A stretch of DNA of 64,000 nucleotides from a virus, in IMG/VR virus record IMGVR_UViG_3300009059_000716, positions 30,823 to 94,822 of that record; one strand, written 5' to 3'. Position numbers and translations under genes: made by a program. Of this stretch, positions 33,291 to 40,542 are shown one piece after another (position 1 is the first letter of the stretch; each line of letters opens with the position of its first letter). Below the pieces are notes generated by a model that was not told where the DNA came from, made no database searches, and was given only the letters and a program-made list of their open reading frames with translations.

Positions 33291-33584
33291 ATGAAAGCAG
33301 AAAAACATTATCAAGAGTGGTCTTTAGAAGAGTGTAGAGTTTATTTCAAAATGTATCTTGAATTAATTAAAAGGAGAGATGTTAAAGAAGTAAGAAAAGA
33401 GTTAGCCGAATTTTTTGGTAGGACTTATTCAGCTATAGGTTTCAAAGAGAGAGAAGTAGTAGGAGTGTTGACTGAAGGTCAACAAGGAATTTATACTTAC
33501 GGTGAGAATATGGTTACAGCTACTAACGAAGCATTAGAAGCTTCTGGTATGAGTGTTATACGTTTTAAAATGTTATTCGAATAA
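33291..33584 (+). CDS. Unrecognised small protein with SANT/Myb-like N-terminus
   Basis: A 97-residue basic protein. The first 60 residues (YQEWSLEECRVYFKMYLELI, then AEFFGRTYSAIGFKERE) resemble a tri-helical Myb/SANT-like DNA-binding fold with a leading Trp. The leader is AAGGGTTATG. One base separates it from the SWIM-domain gene, so they are co-transcribed. Confidence 0.45.
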   Translation: MKAEKHYQEWSLEECRVYFKMYLELIKRRDVKEVRKELAEFFGRTYSAIGFKEREVVGVLTEGQQGIYTYGENMVTATNEALEASGMSVIRFKMLFE

Positions 33585-33585
33585 T

Positions 33586-33984
33586 ATGGCATTATGGGAT
33601 GTAGATGGAGAGATAGTGTATACAGAAGGTAGCCTGTCTCTAACGCCTGAAAAGGCAAATGCTTTATTTGTTACTCGTCATCGATATAAAATACCTTATT
33701 CAAATGTCGGTATGGGCGGTTTTGTTAAGACTGATAGAGGAACTTTTCATACTCCTTCTTGGATACAAGTTCATCCTCAAACTTCTTTTGAAGATTTAGA
33801 AGTAGAAAAGAAACCTTTCGAAGAGTTGTTTGTTGAAGAAAAGAAATGGGAGTTTAAATCAGGCTCTTCAGATAAAGTATATACTGTTAAACATAATAAG
33901 AGAGGAGAACTTTCTTGCGACTGTATGGGGTATATTGGTCATAGAAAATGTAAACACATAACAGTAGTTAAAGAAAGCTTATGA
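33586..33984 (+). CDS. SWIM zinc-finger protein
   Basis: A 132-residue protein starting at 33586 (MALWDVDGEIVYTEGSLSLT). The C-terminus holds a SWIM motif: VKHNKRGELSCDCMGYIGHR then CKH, that is CxC and CxH, about residues 106-122. SWIM fingers bind DNA or proteins. A FETPSW-like block (GTFHTPSWIQVHP) in the middle is of unknown role. It overlaps the next gene by 4 bases. Confidence 0.75.
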   Translation: MALWDVDGEIVYTEGSLSLTPEKANALFVTRHRYKIPYSNVGMGGFVKTDRGTFHTPSWIQVHPQTSFEDLEVEKKPFEELFVEEKKWEFKSGSSDKVYTVKHNKRGELSCDCMGYIGHRKCKHITVVKESL

Positions 33985-34202
33985 GAATAATTATAGAGTA
34001 TTTTGTTTGGTATATACTACCGGGACTATTTTGGGCAGGATTTTTGGAGTGGTTTACAACTACCAAATTAGAAGGTATATTTGGACAGCCTTGGAAAATG
34101 CCGGAAAGATTAATGCATTCATTTTTATGGCCGCTATCATTCTTAAAGTTTGCAATCGAATTTCTAAAAGGTTTATTTGGATACTATGACGAAGAAGAAT
34201 AG
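33981..34202 (+). CDS. Small membrane-associated protein
   Basis: A 73-residue hydrophobic protein with aromatic-rich membrane-seeking segments (IIIEYFVWYILPGLFWAGFL and SFLWPLSFLKFAIEFLKGLF) and an acidic end (YYDEEE). It overlaps the SWIM gene by 4 bases and the following metalloprotease gene by 17. It may anchor or accompany that protease. Function unknown. Confidence 0.55.
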   Translation: MRIIIEYFVWYILPGLFWAGFLEWFTTTKLEGIFGQPWKMPERLMHSFLWPLSFLKFAIEFLKGLFGYYDEEE

Positions 34203-34722
34203 AAATATAGGTTTACTCATTCTATTTTTACTTTTAGCTTTAGTTGCTATAATAGTATTTACATATAGAGAAAAGACATTTAATATAGTTGAATTAGGTA
34301 AAGAGAATGCTGTCTTAAATAGAACAGACAAACCATATCTTGATACAATTGTAAGTGTAGGACTAAGTGAATTAGGTATTGCCGGAATTACTGTTCTAAT
34401 AGACCCGTTAGAAAAAGAATTAATTACTGGAGAGTTTGAAATTCAAGCTCATATAATCGGTACACAAAATCAATTCATTATATTTACAAATGAATTTTCA
34501 AGAGAGAAAGCTTTAGAAGTAATGTCTCATGAGTTAATACATCTTCAACAATATAATACTGGAAGACTTATTAAGACAAATGGAGGAGTAATTTGGGAAG
34601 GATATTATATACAGTCAATAGATCAAATTCCATATTTAGCTCGTCCGTGGGAGTTAGAAGCTTTTGTATTAGGTGAGAATTTAGAAAGGACTTTGAAAGT
34701 AATTTTAATAAAAAAACAGTAG
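34186..34722 (+). CDS. Membrane-anchored HExxH metalloprotease-like protein
   Basis: A 178-residue protein from the ATG at 34186 (a TTG at 34177 would extend it by three residues). Residues 8-26 are a membrane anchor. VMSHELIHLQQ (115-119) is the zinc motif, and RPWELEAF (Glu157/Glu159) supplies the third-ligand candidate, as in the 31566 product. The catalytic part would face the periplasm if the anchor is N-in. It could trim envelope proteins. Inference only. Confidence 0.65.
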   Translation: MTKKNRNIGLLILFLLLALVAIIVFTYREKTFNIVELGKENAVLNRTDKPYLDTIVSVGLSELGIAGITVLIDPLEKELITGEFEIQAHIIGTQNQFIIFTNEFSREKALEVMSHELIHLQQYNTGRLIKTNGGVIWEGYYIQSIDQIPYLARPWELEAFVLGENLERTLKVILIKKQ

Positions 34723-34756
34723 GTTCGTATTATTATTTTTCTTATATTAAGGTATA
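34720..34756 (+). promoter_or_regulatory. Bacteroidota-type promoter, GTAGGTTCGTATT subclass
   Basis: GTAGGTTCGTATT upstream element (TAG at 34720-34722 replaces TTG), a 20-nt spacer, TATATTAAGGTATA from 34743. It serves the gene at 34777. Confidence 0.7.
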
Positions 34757-34776
34757 ATTAAAAACAAATAGAGGTT

Positions 34777-35427
34777 ATGAAAAAGTTTAAAGGTTGGATT
34801 TTACTACCATTATTATTATTAAGCTGTAACAAAGACACTGAAGAGATACTCGAAATACCTCAGAATGTTTACTGGTATCAAGACGAAATATATTCACAAA
34901 TTGAAGATTCAGGTGAAGTACAAGATGTATTTAAGTCTTACTTAAGAGCTTTTATAGCTGACGCTCAAAGACATGGAGTAGATTTATCACACGTTAATAT
35001 TGAAAATAGTAGATTAGATTTAATTACAACTGATATTATTGCTTCAATTGGGTACTGTGACCCTACTAGAGCTCAATTAATCTGGAATGTAAATAGCTGG
35101 AATACAAATAAATTAGAGAGAGTAGGAGAGCCTACTAAAATCTATTTAATGTGGCATGAATTAGGACACGATTTATTAGGATTAGATCATGTTTGTAAAT
35201 CCGGGCATATAATGACTGGAAGACATACTCCCTGTAAAGGCGATGGAAACGAAGGAGAGGAAATAAACCTATACGGACTCAGATATAACACCGTAGAGGA
35301 TGTTAGGAATTTTAAAAGAGCGGTTGATGATATGTTTGCAATGTATGAACAGTACCATATGGACTGTAGAAATTCATTTTCTTCAAAAGGAACTGTAGAA
35401 ATTCTGTCATGTAATTTAAATTATTAA
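34777..35427 (+). CDS. Lipoprotein zinc metalloprotease-like protein
   Basis: A 216-residue protein with a lipoprotein signal (MKKFKGWILLPLLLLSC, Cys17). MWHELGHDLLGLDHVCKSGH contains HELGH (127-131) and a third His at 138, then an IM Met-turn (145-146). This resembles metzincins (HExxHxxGxxH) but has one extra residue before the last His. The lipid anchor places it on the periplasmic face or the outer membrane. A phage enzyme there could cleave envelope or receptor proteins. Its partner genes are unclear. Confidence 0.75.
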   Translation: MKKFKGWILLPLLLLSCNKDTEEILEIPQNVYWYQDEIYSQIEDSGEVQDVFKSYLRAFIADAQRHGVDLSHVNIENSRLDLITTDIIASIGYCDPTRAQLIWNVNSWNTNKLERVGEPTKIYLMWHELGHDLLGLDHVCKSGHIMTGRHTPCKGDGNEGEEINLYGLRYNTVEDVRNFKRAVDDMFAMYEQYHMDCRNSFSSKGTVEILSCNLNY

Positions 35428-35428
35428 G

Positions 35429-35641
35429 ATGTACACACCTCCTCCTCAAATACCAATATCTGTCGCATATAAAAAGAAGACAGGACAAAAAGTTTGGATC
35501 AAAACATTTACCGATCTAAGATCTCCAGACCGATTAATAACTAACCGTTCTACTTTACTTCCGGAAGGGAGTGATATTTTAGAGATAGGAGTTGGGAGTA
35601 ATTTTGAAGCAAGCTACAAAAAGAAATATAAAGTTAAATGA
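35429..35641 (+). CDS. Small unrecognised protein
   Basis: A 70-residue basic protein with a Pro-rich start (MYTPPPQIPISVAYKKKTGQ). A beta-rich middle follows. It begins 1 base after the metalloprotease stop and overlaps the next gene by 4. Function unknown. Confidence 0.5.
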   Translation: MYTPPPQIPISVAYKKKTGQKVWIKTFTDLRSPDRLITNRSTLLPEGSDILEIGVGSNFEASYKKKYKVK

Positions 35642-35820
35642 AGTTAGTATATACTCAAGAGACTATCAACTACATGGCTAAAATTAATCCTCAACTCATA
35701 GAAGATCTAGCCAAATACGGAGCACCAGAACCAGTCGAACTATTAGATGATAAGGGAACTATAATAAACAAGTACTATCTATATAATATTAATGAAGATA
35801 CTTCCGAACATATTAGCTAA
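35638..35820 (+). CDS. Small unrecognised protein
   Basis: A 60-residue protein (MKLVYTQETINYMAKINPQL onward) with a helix then a short strand pattern. It overlaps both neighbours (4 and 29 bases). Function unknown. Confidence 0.5.
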   Translation: MKLVYTQETINYMAKINPQLIEDLAKYGAPEPVELLDDKGTIINKYYLYNINEDTSEHIS

Positions 35821-36322
35821 AGAATATGTTTCTTCTATACTTTCTAAACAAAAGCAGTTAGGGTATAAAGGAAGAGAATCATCTCCTATACATTTGAATT
35901 CTGCTATTGTAGAATGGAATATAGAAGGATATTGGAATAATGATGATGCAGTAGTACTTTCATTTGAAGATAAAGGCTTCGTATTTCTTCTATATACTTT
36001 TCAAAAGGATATAAACGGAACAGATAAACTCTACTGCGAAATAAGGCACATAGTAACATTAGAACAGTATAGAGGACAAGGTACCGGTAAGCAGTTAGTA
36101 GAAGCAACTGCAAAACACATGAAAGAGAGAGATTGTCAAATCTTAAAAGTCCTTTCAGATATTAAATCTAAAAACTTCTACATTAAAAATGGATTTGAGG
36201 TTTCCGGAATAACAAAGCACGGACTATCCTACTTCTGTAATGATATTACTTCTAGGAGAAATGTTTCAATGCCTGCTAGTGATTTTCCTTTTATGACTAA
36301 TTCTCCTAAATCAATATTATGA
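35792..36322 (+). CDS. GNAT-family acetyltransferase
   Basis: A 176-residue protein. CEIRHIVTLEQYRGQGTGKQ is the acetyl-CoA-binding Q/R-x-x-G-x-G/A motif A, followed by LVEATAKHMKERDCQ and FYIKNGFEVSG, the usual end block. Acceptor unknown. It ends PKSIL, matching the tail pattern of the oxygenases, and overlaps the next oxygenase gene by 4 bases. Confidence 0.85.
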   Translation: MKILPNILAKEYVSSILSKQKQLGYKGRESSPIHLNSAIVEWNIEGYWNNDDAVVLSFEDKGFVFLLYTFQKDINGTDKLYCEIRHIVTLEQYRGQGTGKQLVEATAKHMKERDCQILKVLSDIKSKNFYIKNGFEVSGITKHGLSYFCNDITSRRNVSMPASDFPFMTNSPKSIL

Positions 36323-36840
36323 GAGGTATAATTAGAAATGTACTCAATCAATCTGATATAGACTCTATTTTTAAACTATATAATGAGTCTTCTAATATTG
36401 TTGAATTATATGGAGAGTTAAAAAATAGACATAACATTTCAAGTAATTTAGGAATGTTTCTTTTATCACATTTTACACAAAAAGAGTTTCAACCATTCCT
36501 TTCTAAAATTATACCTTCAATAGAAGCTAAAGAAAGAATTGAATTAGAAACTACTTCATGTAGGGTACTTAAATACACGAAAGATTGCTTTATTTCAAAA
36601 CATAGAGACATTAAAACTTCAGAAGCCAATTCAAGCCTTTCGGTAATAATACAGCTCTCTAATCAAGATGAGTACGTAGGAGGAAAAGCGATTATAGACG
36701 GAGAAGAAAGTATACTACAGCAAGGTGATTTAGAGTATTATACCTATAGTTACGAACATGAAGTTACTAAAATATTTTCCGGTTGTAGGTATGTTATTAA
36801 CTTACGAATTAATATCAAAAAAGATTCAACTTTAATATAA
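36319..36840 (+). CDS. 2OG-Fe(II) oxygenase
   Basis: A 173-residue oxygenase with His95 and Asp97 (SKHRDIK), His147 (YEHEVT) and Arg157 (GCRYVINL), and the QLSNQDEYVGGKAIIDG block seen in the 26974 and 27498 products. It ends DSTLI. It is co-translated with a GNAT acetyltransferase (ATGA overlap), so the two may modify the same target. Substrate unknown. Confidence 0.85.
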   Translation: MRGIIRNVLNQSDIDSIFKLYNESSNIVELYGELKNRHNISSNLGMFLLSHFTQKEFQPFLSKIIPSIEAKERIELETTSCRVLKYTKDCFISKHRDIKTSEANSSLSVIIQLSNQDEYVGGKAIIDGEESILQQGDLEYYTYSYEHEVTKIFSGCRYVINLRINIKKDSTLI

Positions 36841-36846
36841 AAAAAG

Positions 36847-36882
36847 TTGCTAGAACGATTATTTCTTCTTATATTTAGGTAT
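36847..36882 (+). promoter_or_regulatory. Bacteroidota-type promoter
   Basis: TTG at 36847-36849, a 20-nt spacer, TATATTTAGGTATA from 36870. It serves the gene at 36905. Confidence 0.75.
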
Positions 36883-36904
36883 AATAATTAAAACAAATAT
36901 ATCT

Positions 36905-37030
36905 ATGAAGTATCAAGCGATTTTAAAAAATGGAAAGAATGGAGAAAAATTATTTTCAACGCCAAAAAAAGCGGTTAAATTTTATCCCGGTCAAATTAAA
37001 TTATTGAAAGAGATTTATATAGGGGGTTAA
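36905..37030 (+). CDS. Small basic protein
   Basis: A 41-residue Lys-rich protein (MKYQAILKNGKNGEKLFSTP onward) behind its own promoter. The stop codon lies inside the left arm of a G/C-run hairpin system at 37022-37052. Function unknown. Confidence 0.5.
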   Translation: MKYQAILKNGKNGEKLFSTPKKAVKFYPGQIKLLKEIYIGG

Positions 37031-37052
37031 TAATAACCCCTTTTGGGGGTTA
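37022..37052 (+). repeat. Competing G5/C4 inverted repeats between two genes
   Basis: GGGGGTTA (37022-37029), TAACCCC (37034-37040) and GGGGGTTA (37045-37052) form two mutually exclusive hairpins. No U run follows on the + strand, so a simple terminator is unlikely. The first G run overlaps the end of the small gene. Confidence 0.5.
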
Positions 37053-37065
37053 AAAAATAAAGGTT

Positions 37066-37620
37066 ATGTCCACATTAGAATTCTACCCTACACTTACTCC
37101 AATCGAAATGTTACAGGAAGGTATATTTGGAGGTTCATATTTCGGAGTAGAGAAGTTGCAAGGAGATCAAGATTACCTACCTCTCTTTGAAACGTTAGGA
37201 GATATAGATCCTGCTCTCTATTTAGGAAACAAATATAAACCTAAAGTAAATAAGTTCAAAGTACGTTCGGGAATGCCATATCAATATTGGGTAGATATGA
37301 AATGGATGCATGCAGATGATCCATATGGTTGGTTTGAATGGTACATTAAATACTTCAACGGACGTAGACATCCAGATGACAATAGACAGATTTCTAGATG
37401 GCAGGACTTTGCCGGAAGGAATGGAAGATGGAGAAACAATATCTATAAGAAGATATATGATACAGGAGATTGGAATGTATCTCCTCGTATTCAGCAATCA
37501 TTATTACATTGGGGATATAAAGTTAATGAAGGAGATTATAACTTATGGTTAAACTCTATTCATAAATCAGATGAATGGTGTCAGTATGGCGGAATGCCTT
37601 CACCAAAAGCTTATATGTAA
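37066..37620 (+). CDS. Unrecognised protein
   Basis: A 184-residue aromatic- and Asp-rich protein (WMHADDPYGWFEWYIKYFNG, then RNGRWRNNIYKKI) with many Trp and Tyr. I associate similar proteins with marine phages, with no known role. The leader is AAAGGTTATG, and the gene follows the competing hairpins. Confidence 0.6.
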   Translation: MSTLEFYPTLTPIEMLQEGIFGGSYFGVEKLQGDQDYLPLFETLGDIDPALYLGNKYKPKVNKFKVRSGMPYQYWVDMKWMHADDPYGWFEWYIKYFNGRRHPDDNRQISRWQDFAGRNGRWRNNIYKKIYDTGDWNVSPRIQQSLLHWGYKVNEGDYNLWLNSIHKSDEWCQYGGMPSPKAYM

Positions 37621-37637
37621 ACTTTTTTAAAATAAAG

Positions 37638-37674
37638 TTGGTCCGTATTGTTTTTCTTCTTATATTAAGGTATA
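37638..37674 (+). promoter_or_regulatory. Bacteroidota-type promoter, GTTGGTCCGTATT subclass
   Basis: TTG at 37638-37640, a 20-nt spacer, TATATTAAGGTATA from 37661. 33 bases from the -7 element to the ATG at 37694. Confidence 0.8.
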
Positions 37675-37693
37675 GAAATTAAAAATAAAGGTT

Positions 37694-37912
37694 ATGACAA
37701 ATCCATTACATTACTTCACATTTTCATTCAAAGACAAATCAACCAAAGAGTATGTTGGTTGGAATACTACAGTTGCTACAACAGAAGAGGAAGCAATTGT
37801 AAAAGCACAGCAGCAATGGGATACAGCTGAGAGTACTTACTATATCGATACAGCATCTTTTATTCAGCAAACGGATGAAGAAATGGTAGAGATGGTAAAC
37901 TTTGCACTATAA
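37694..37912 (+). CDS. Small acidic protein
   Basis: A 72-residue protein (MTNPLHYFTFSFKDKSTKEY onward) with beta N-terminus, a WNTTVATTEEEAIVKAQQQW helix and an acidic end. Pattern of a small beta-alpha domain. Its own promoter and AAAGGTTATG leader. Function unknown. Confidence 0.55.
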   Translation: MTNPLHYFTFSFKDKSTKEYVGWNTTVATTEEEAIVKAQQQWDTAESTYYIDTASFIQQTDEEMVEMVNFAL

Positions 37913-37916
37913 GTAG

Positions 37917-37953
37917 TTGATTATTTAATTTATTCTTCGTATATTTAGGTATA
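37917..37953 (+). promoter_or_regulatory. Bacteroidota-type promoter
   Basis: TTG at 37917-37919, a 20-nt spacer, TATATTTAGGTATA from 37940. It drives the structured leader at 37964 and the gene at 38046. Confidence 0.75.
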
Positions 37954-37963
37954 GAAATTAAGA

Positions 37964-38031
37964 AATAAGTATTGCTTGCGGTTGGCAAAGCATGGATAAA
38001 GGCAGATAAGCCCATGCACTTATTCTTTTTT
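37964..38031 (+). ncRNA. Candidate three-way-junction RNA / structured leader
   Basis: The outer stem AATAAGT (37964-37970) pairs with ACTTATT (38018-38024). It encloses hairpin TTGC/GCAA (37972-37975, 37985-37988) and a second hairpin GCATG/CATGC (37990-37994, 38013-38017) with inner GGC/GCC. A C and seven Ts follow (38025-38032). It lies between a promoter and the gene at 38046, where the other promoters have a plain short leader. It could be a small RNA or a regulatory leader. Seen in the sequence; function inferred. Confidence 0.5.
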
Positions 38032-38045
38032 AAAAAATAAATGTT

Positions 38046-38429
38046 ATGCAAAATTACATTACAGTTTACGATTCATTAGACGCACCAGACACTTCTGGTT
38101 CAAGTTTAAAAGGACATTTAGGTTACGGCATTACTTACGGTATGTTAATTGAGTATTTAGGATTACCAACTTACCTTCCGGAAGATTCAGGAGACGGTAA
38201 AGTAAACTTTCAATGGGTAATAGAATTTGAAACTGCTAATGGAGGAACAAAAGTATTCTATATTTACGATTGGAAAACTGAATCTCCAGAATGGTCAAGA
38301 CTGAATACTGGAACTAAAGAACAAGCTTCAGAATGGTTTGGAGGTTCAAGATGGCATGTAGGAGGTAAAACTTATGCTGGAGACTTTATCGATTTTATCG
38401 AAAAAGAAATTAAGGAATTAGTTGCCTAA
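38046..38429 (+). CDS. Unrecognised protein behind a structured leader
   Basis: A 127-residue protein with a beta-rich body (FQWVIEFETANGGTKVFYIY, then DWKTESPEWSRLNTG) and a C-terminal amphipathic helix. The leader is ATAAATGTTATG. Unlike other genes here it follows a 70-nt structured RNA candidate, so it may be controlled by it. Its last codons (GTT GCC) contain the TTG of the next promoter. Function unknown. Confidence 0.6.
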   Translation: MQNYITVYDSLDAPDTSGSSLKGHLGYGITYGMLIEYLGLPTYLPEDSGDGKVNFQWVIEFETANGGTKVFYIYDWKTESPEWSRLNTGTKEQASEWFGGSRWHVGGKTYAGDFIDFIEKEIKELVA

Positions 38430-38458
38430 TAGAAATATTCTTCTTATATTAAGGTATA
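38422..38458 (+). promoter_or_regulatory. Bacteroidota-type promoter overlapping the upstream gene
   Basis: TTG at 38422-38424, inside the last codons of the preceding gene, a 20-nt spacer, TATATTAAGGTATA from 38445. It serves 38476. Confidence 0.8.
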
Positions 38459-38475
38459 ATTAAAAAATAAAGGTT

Positions 38476-38826
38476 ATGTTAAAAAATGTATTAGTAGTAT
38501 TAGGATTAACAGTTTTAGCTTCATGTAATAGCGGGTTAAAGGTAGAAGATGAATATGGTTTTAATGAGAAAGATAAAACATATTTAATAAACGAACTTAA
38601 AAGACTCGTAATAGAAGATGTTGAATCAGAAACCGATTTAATATTTACTGAAATCTCCATTCAGCCTACTTATGGTAAAATGAAAGATGATGGTAGATTT
38701 ATTGTTAATGGAAGTATATTCTATTCAATAGGTCCGTCAAATTATTTACAACCATTTATTGGTGAAGTGGACGGAACTATCCATTTAGCAGGTGCTGCTG
38801 TTAATGCAGACTTTTTTAAAAAATAG
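38476..38826 (+). CDS. Small lipoprotein
   Basis: A 116-residue protein with a lipoprotein signal, MLKNVLVVLGLTVLASC (Cys17). The mature part has a helix (LINELKRLVIEDVESE) and beta strands and no recognised motif. Expected on the inner or outer membrane facing the periplasm. It has its own consensus promoter, suggesting a stand-alone accessory function, such as exclusion or envelope modification; this is inference. Confidence 0.7.
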   Translation: MLKNVLVVLGLTVLASCNSGLKVEDEYGFNEKDKTYLINELKRLVIEDVESETDLIFTEISIQPTYGKMKDDGRFIVNGSIFYSIGPSNYLQPFIGEVDGTIHLAGAAVNADFFKK

Positions 38827-38863
38827 TTGTCTAATAGAAATATTCTTCTTATATTAAGGTATA
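38827..38863 (+). promoter_or_regulatory. Bacteroidota-type promoter, consensus form
   Basis: TTG at 38827-38829 directly after the TAG stop, a 20-nt spacer, TATATTAAGGTATA from 38850. It serves 38883. Confidence 0.8.
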
Positions 38864-38882
38864 ATTAAAAAGGTAAAAGGTT

Positions 38883-39677
38883 ATGACACGTACAGAAATT
38901 TTAAAGATTAGATTAGACGAGCTTAGTAATGAAAATACCAAGCTTGATGCTAGAGTAAGAAACTTGTATATTAGAAGACAGAAAGAACTTATTAATGTCT
39001 TAAGAGACTGGTTTATTCCTTTCAATATAGAAGATCAAGATGTTACTTTCAACTTTACTGAGTATAGAGTTGAGGTATTGAAAAAACAAAAAGAAGAAAA
39101 TAAGGCCATCTTCTGGTTTAAATTGAGAGAAGAGTGGAACGATAAAACTACTTTTACTGGATTTGAACTAAATAGTTATTATGGAGGAGCGATAATTAGC
39201 GATGATACTGTTACAACAATGATATTAACTGCTAAATGGAGTCAGTTTGTATTAGATTATCAAGATGATATTATTGCCGAACTTAATATGGTTCAAGAGA
39301 GATATGAAAAGTATATAACTATACTAAGAGATAAACAATATGAGTTGAAAAAGTCTATCAATCAACAGCAATCAGATATTAATGAGTTGAGAAAAGAAGA
39401 GATCTTATCTAAACTAACTACTGAAGGAATAGAGTTAGATACAAATAAGAAAGAGAATAAGGATTCATATCTTCCATCTTTAGAAGTAAAGTTTGATTGG
39501 ACTTTAAGATCAGTTAAAGCGTTAAAAGTTTTGAGAATGACTACTTCTAAAAAGTCAGCTGATGTTGAAGTTACAACAAGAGATTGGCAAGGAGGTTTAC
39601 ACAAAACAATAGTAGAAAGAGTCAGAATGGATAATATTTTAGGCTTTGTAAGATACAATGAGGATATAATAATTTAA
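38883..39677 (+). CDS. Coiled-coil protein
   Basis: A 264-residue protein. Helical N-terminus (residues 1-40), a beta-rich region (45-110) and a long heptad-rich coiled coil (about 120-175, DDIIAELNMVQERYEKYITI onward), then a basic C-terminal part. No catalytic motif. It is co-transcribed with the next two genes. Function unknown. Confidence 0.6.
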   Translation: MTRTEILKIRLDELSNENTKLDARVRNLYIRRQKELINVLRDWFIPFNIEDQDVTFNFTEYRVEVLKKQKEENKAIFWFKLREEWNDKTTFTGFELNSYYGGAIISDDTVTTMILTAKWSQFVLDYQDDIIAELNMVQERYEKYITILRDKQYELKKSINQQQSDINELRKEEILSKLTTEGIELDTNKKENKDSYLPSLEVKFDWTLRSVKALKVLRMTTSKKSADVEVTTRDWQGGLHKTIVERVRMDNILGFVRYNEDIII

Positions 39678-39680
39678 GTT

Positions 39681-39947
39681 ATGGTAGAAATATTTCCAGC
39701 ATATAGAAAAGCAATTAAAGTTATAGAATCTAGTGAAACATTACAACATTTGGAAGGTGCTAGAAAGTTTATTAATAACTTCTTCAGAGCTTATTCAATT
39801 CCTTACGAAGTCAGAAAAAGAAAGTTTGGTTGGGAGAACTTAAATAGTGAAACAAAAGTTGAAATAAGACAGCCTAATACGCTAGCAGCACATATGTATG
39901 AAGAACTGTTAATCATACTTGAAACAAAAGAAGCTAAATTTCAATGA
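39681..39947 (+). CDS. Small helical protein
   Basis: An 88-residue protein, mostly alpha-helical (YRKAIKVIESSETLQHLEGA onward) with a basic patch (RKRKFGWENL). It follows the coiled-coil gene by 3 bases and overlaps the next small gene by 4. Function unknown. Confidence 0.55.
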   Translation: MVEIFPAYRKAIKVIESSETLQHLEGARKFINNFFRAYSIPYEVRKRKFGWENLNSETKVEIRQPNTLAAHMYEELLIILETKEAKFQ

Positions 39948-40066
39948 GGGCACTAGCAAGACCAACCAGACTAAAATTATCACACAATCCTACTTCTCTA
40001 CTGATTGTTTCAATACAGAAGAAGTTAAGAAGAGAGAAGAGGAAGAAAGCTTATAGGATGTCATAA
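39944..40066 (+). CDS. Small very basic protein
   Basis: A 40-residue protein, MRALARPTRLKLSHNPTSLL then a Lys/Arg run (KKLRREKRKKAYR). It starts with an ATGA overlap. The composition suggests nucleic-acid or ribosome binding. It ends in the left arm of a weak hairpin. Confidence 0.5.
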   Translation: MRALARPTRLKLSHNPTSLLIVSIQKKLRREKRKKAYRMS

Positions 40067-40084
40067 CCCCTATATTATGTTTTT
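40062..40084 (+). terminator. Weak hairpin with T run
   Basis: CATAA (40062-40066) pairs with TTATG (40075-40079), followed by TTTTT. The 5-bp AT stem is weak; it precedes the strong terminator at 40102. Confidence 0.35.
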
Positions 40085-40101
40085 AATTATTATTAGAAGA
40101 G

Positions 40102-40133
40102 CCGGTAGACGTCATAACCCTACCGGTTTTTTT
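40102..40133 (+). terminator. Rho-independent terminator
   Basis: CCGGTAG (40102-40108) pairs with CTACCGG (40120-40126) around an 11-nt loop, then seven Ts. A clear intrinsic terminator ending the 38883-40066 unit. Confidence 0.9.
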
Positions 40134-40156
40134 ATTGAAAATAATTAACAAAAGAG

Positions 40157-40193
40157 TAGGTTCGTATTGTTATTCTTCTTATATTAAGGTATA
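40157..40193 (+). promoter_or_regulatory. Bacteroidota-type promoter, GTAGGTTCGTATT subclass
   Basis: TAG replaces TTG at 40157-40159, followed by the GGTTCGTATTG extension. A 20-nt spacer, TATATTAAGGTATA from 40180. It serves 40214. Confidence 0.7.
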
Positions 40194-40213
40194 GAAATTA
40201 AAAGATAAAGGTT

Positions 40214-40516
40214 ATGACAATTACAGCAATTAAAAAAGAAAACTTCAAAGCAGTTAAAGACTTATTAATCAAGAAGTACAACGCTTACAACATCGAAAAT
40301 GAAGGTAACTACTTTCATATGTTTATCGATTTTGAAGATGAAACTCTACAATGTGAATTAACAAGAGATTGTTCATTCGGAAGCTGGGATGCAACTAAAC
40401 TTTCAGGTGAGGGATGGACACAAGAAGAGATAGCTAAACAAGCAGCTGCTGAAAGATTAGAAAATGAAGTTTATGCTGATATGAAAAAAATAACTAAAGA
40501 AATAGTTTCTAGTTAG
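40214..40516 (+). CDS. Small acidic protein
   Basis: A 100-residue protein. N-terminal helices (KENFKAVKDLLIKKYNAYNI), a beta segment (FHMFIDFEDETLQCELTRDC) and a C-terminal helix. Two nearby cysteines but no zinc motif. Single-gene unit. Function unknown. Confidence 0.55.
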   Translation: MTITAIKKENFKAVKDLLIKKYNAYNIENEGNYFHMFIDFEDETLQCELTRDCSFGSWDATKLSGEGWTQEEIAKQAAAERLENEVYADMKKITKEIVSS

Positions 40517-40542
40517 AAATATTATTCTTATATTTAGGTATA
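40506..40542 (+). promoter_or_regulatory. Bacteroidota-type promoter for a structured RNA
   Basis: TTT at 40506-40508 in the place of TTG, a 20-nt spacer, TATATTTAGGTATA from 40529. It directly precedes the cloverleaf-like RNA. Confidence 0.6.

Noticed and set aside
37310-37552. 80-residue plus-strand frame inside the gene at 37066
   Set aside because: Out-of-frame overlap with a gene having proper leader; no independent signals.
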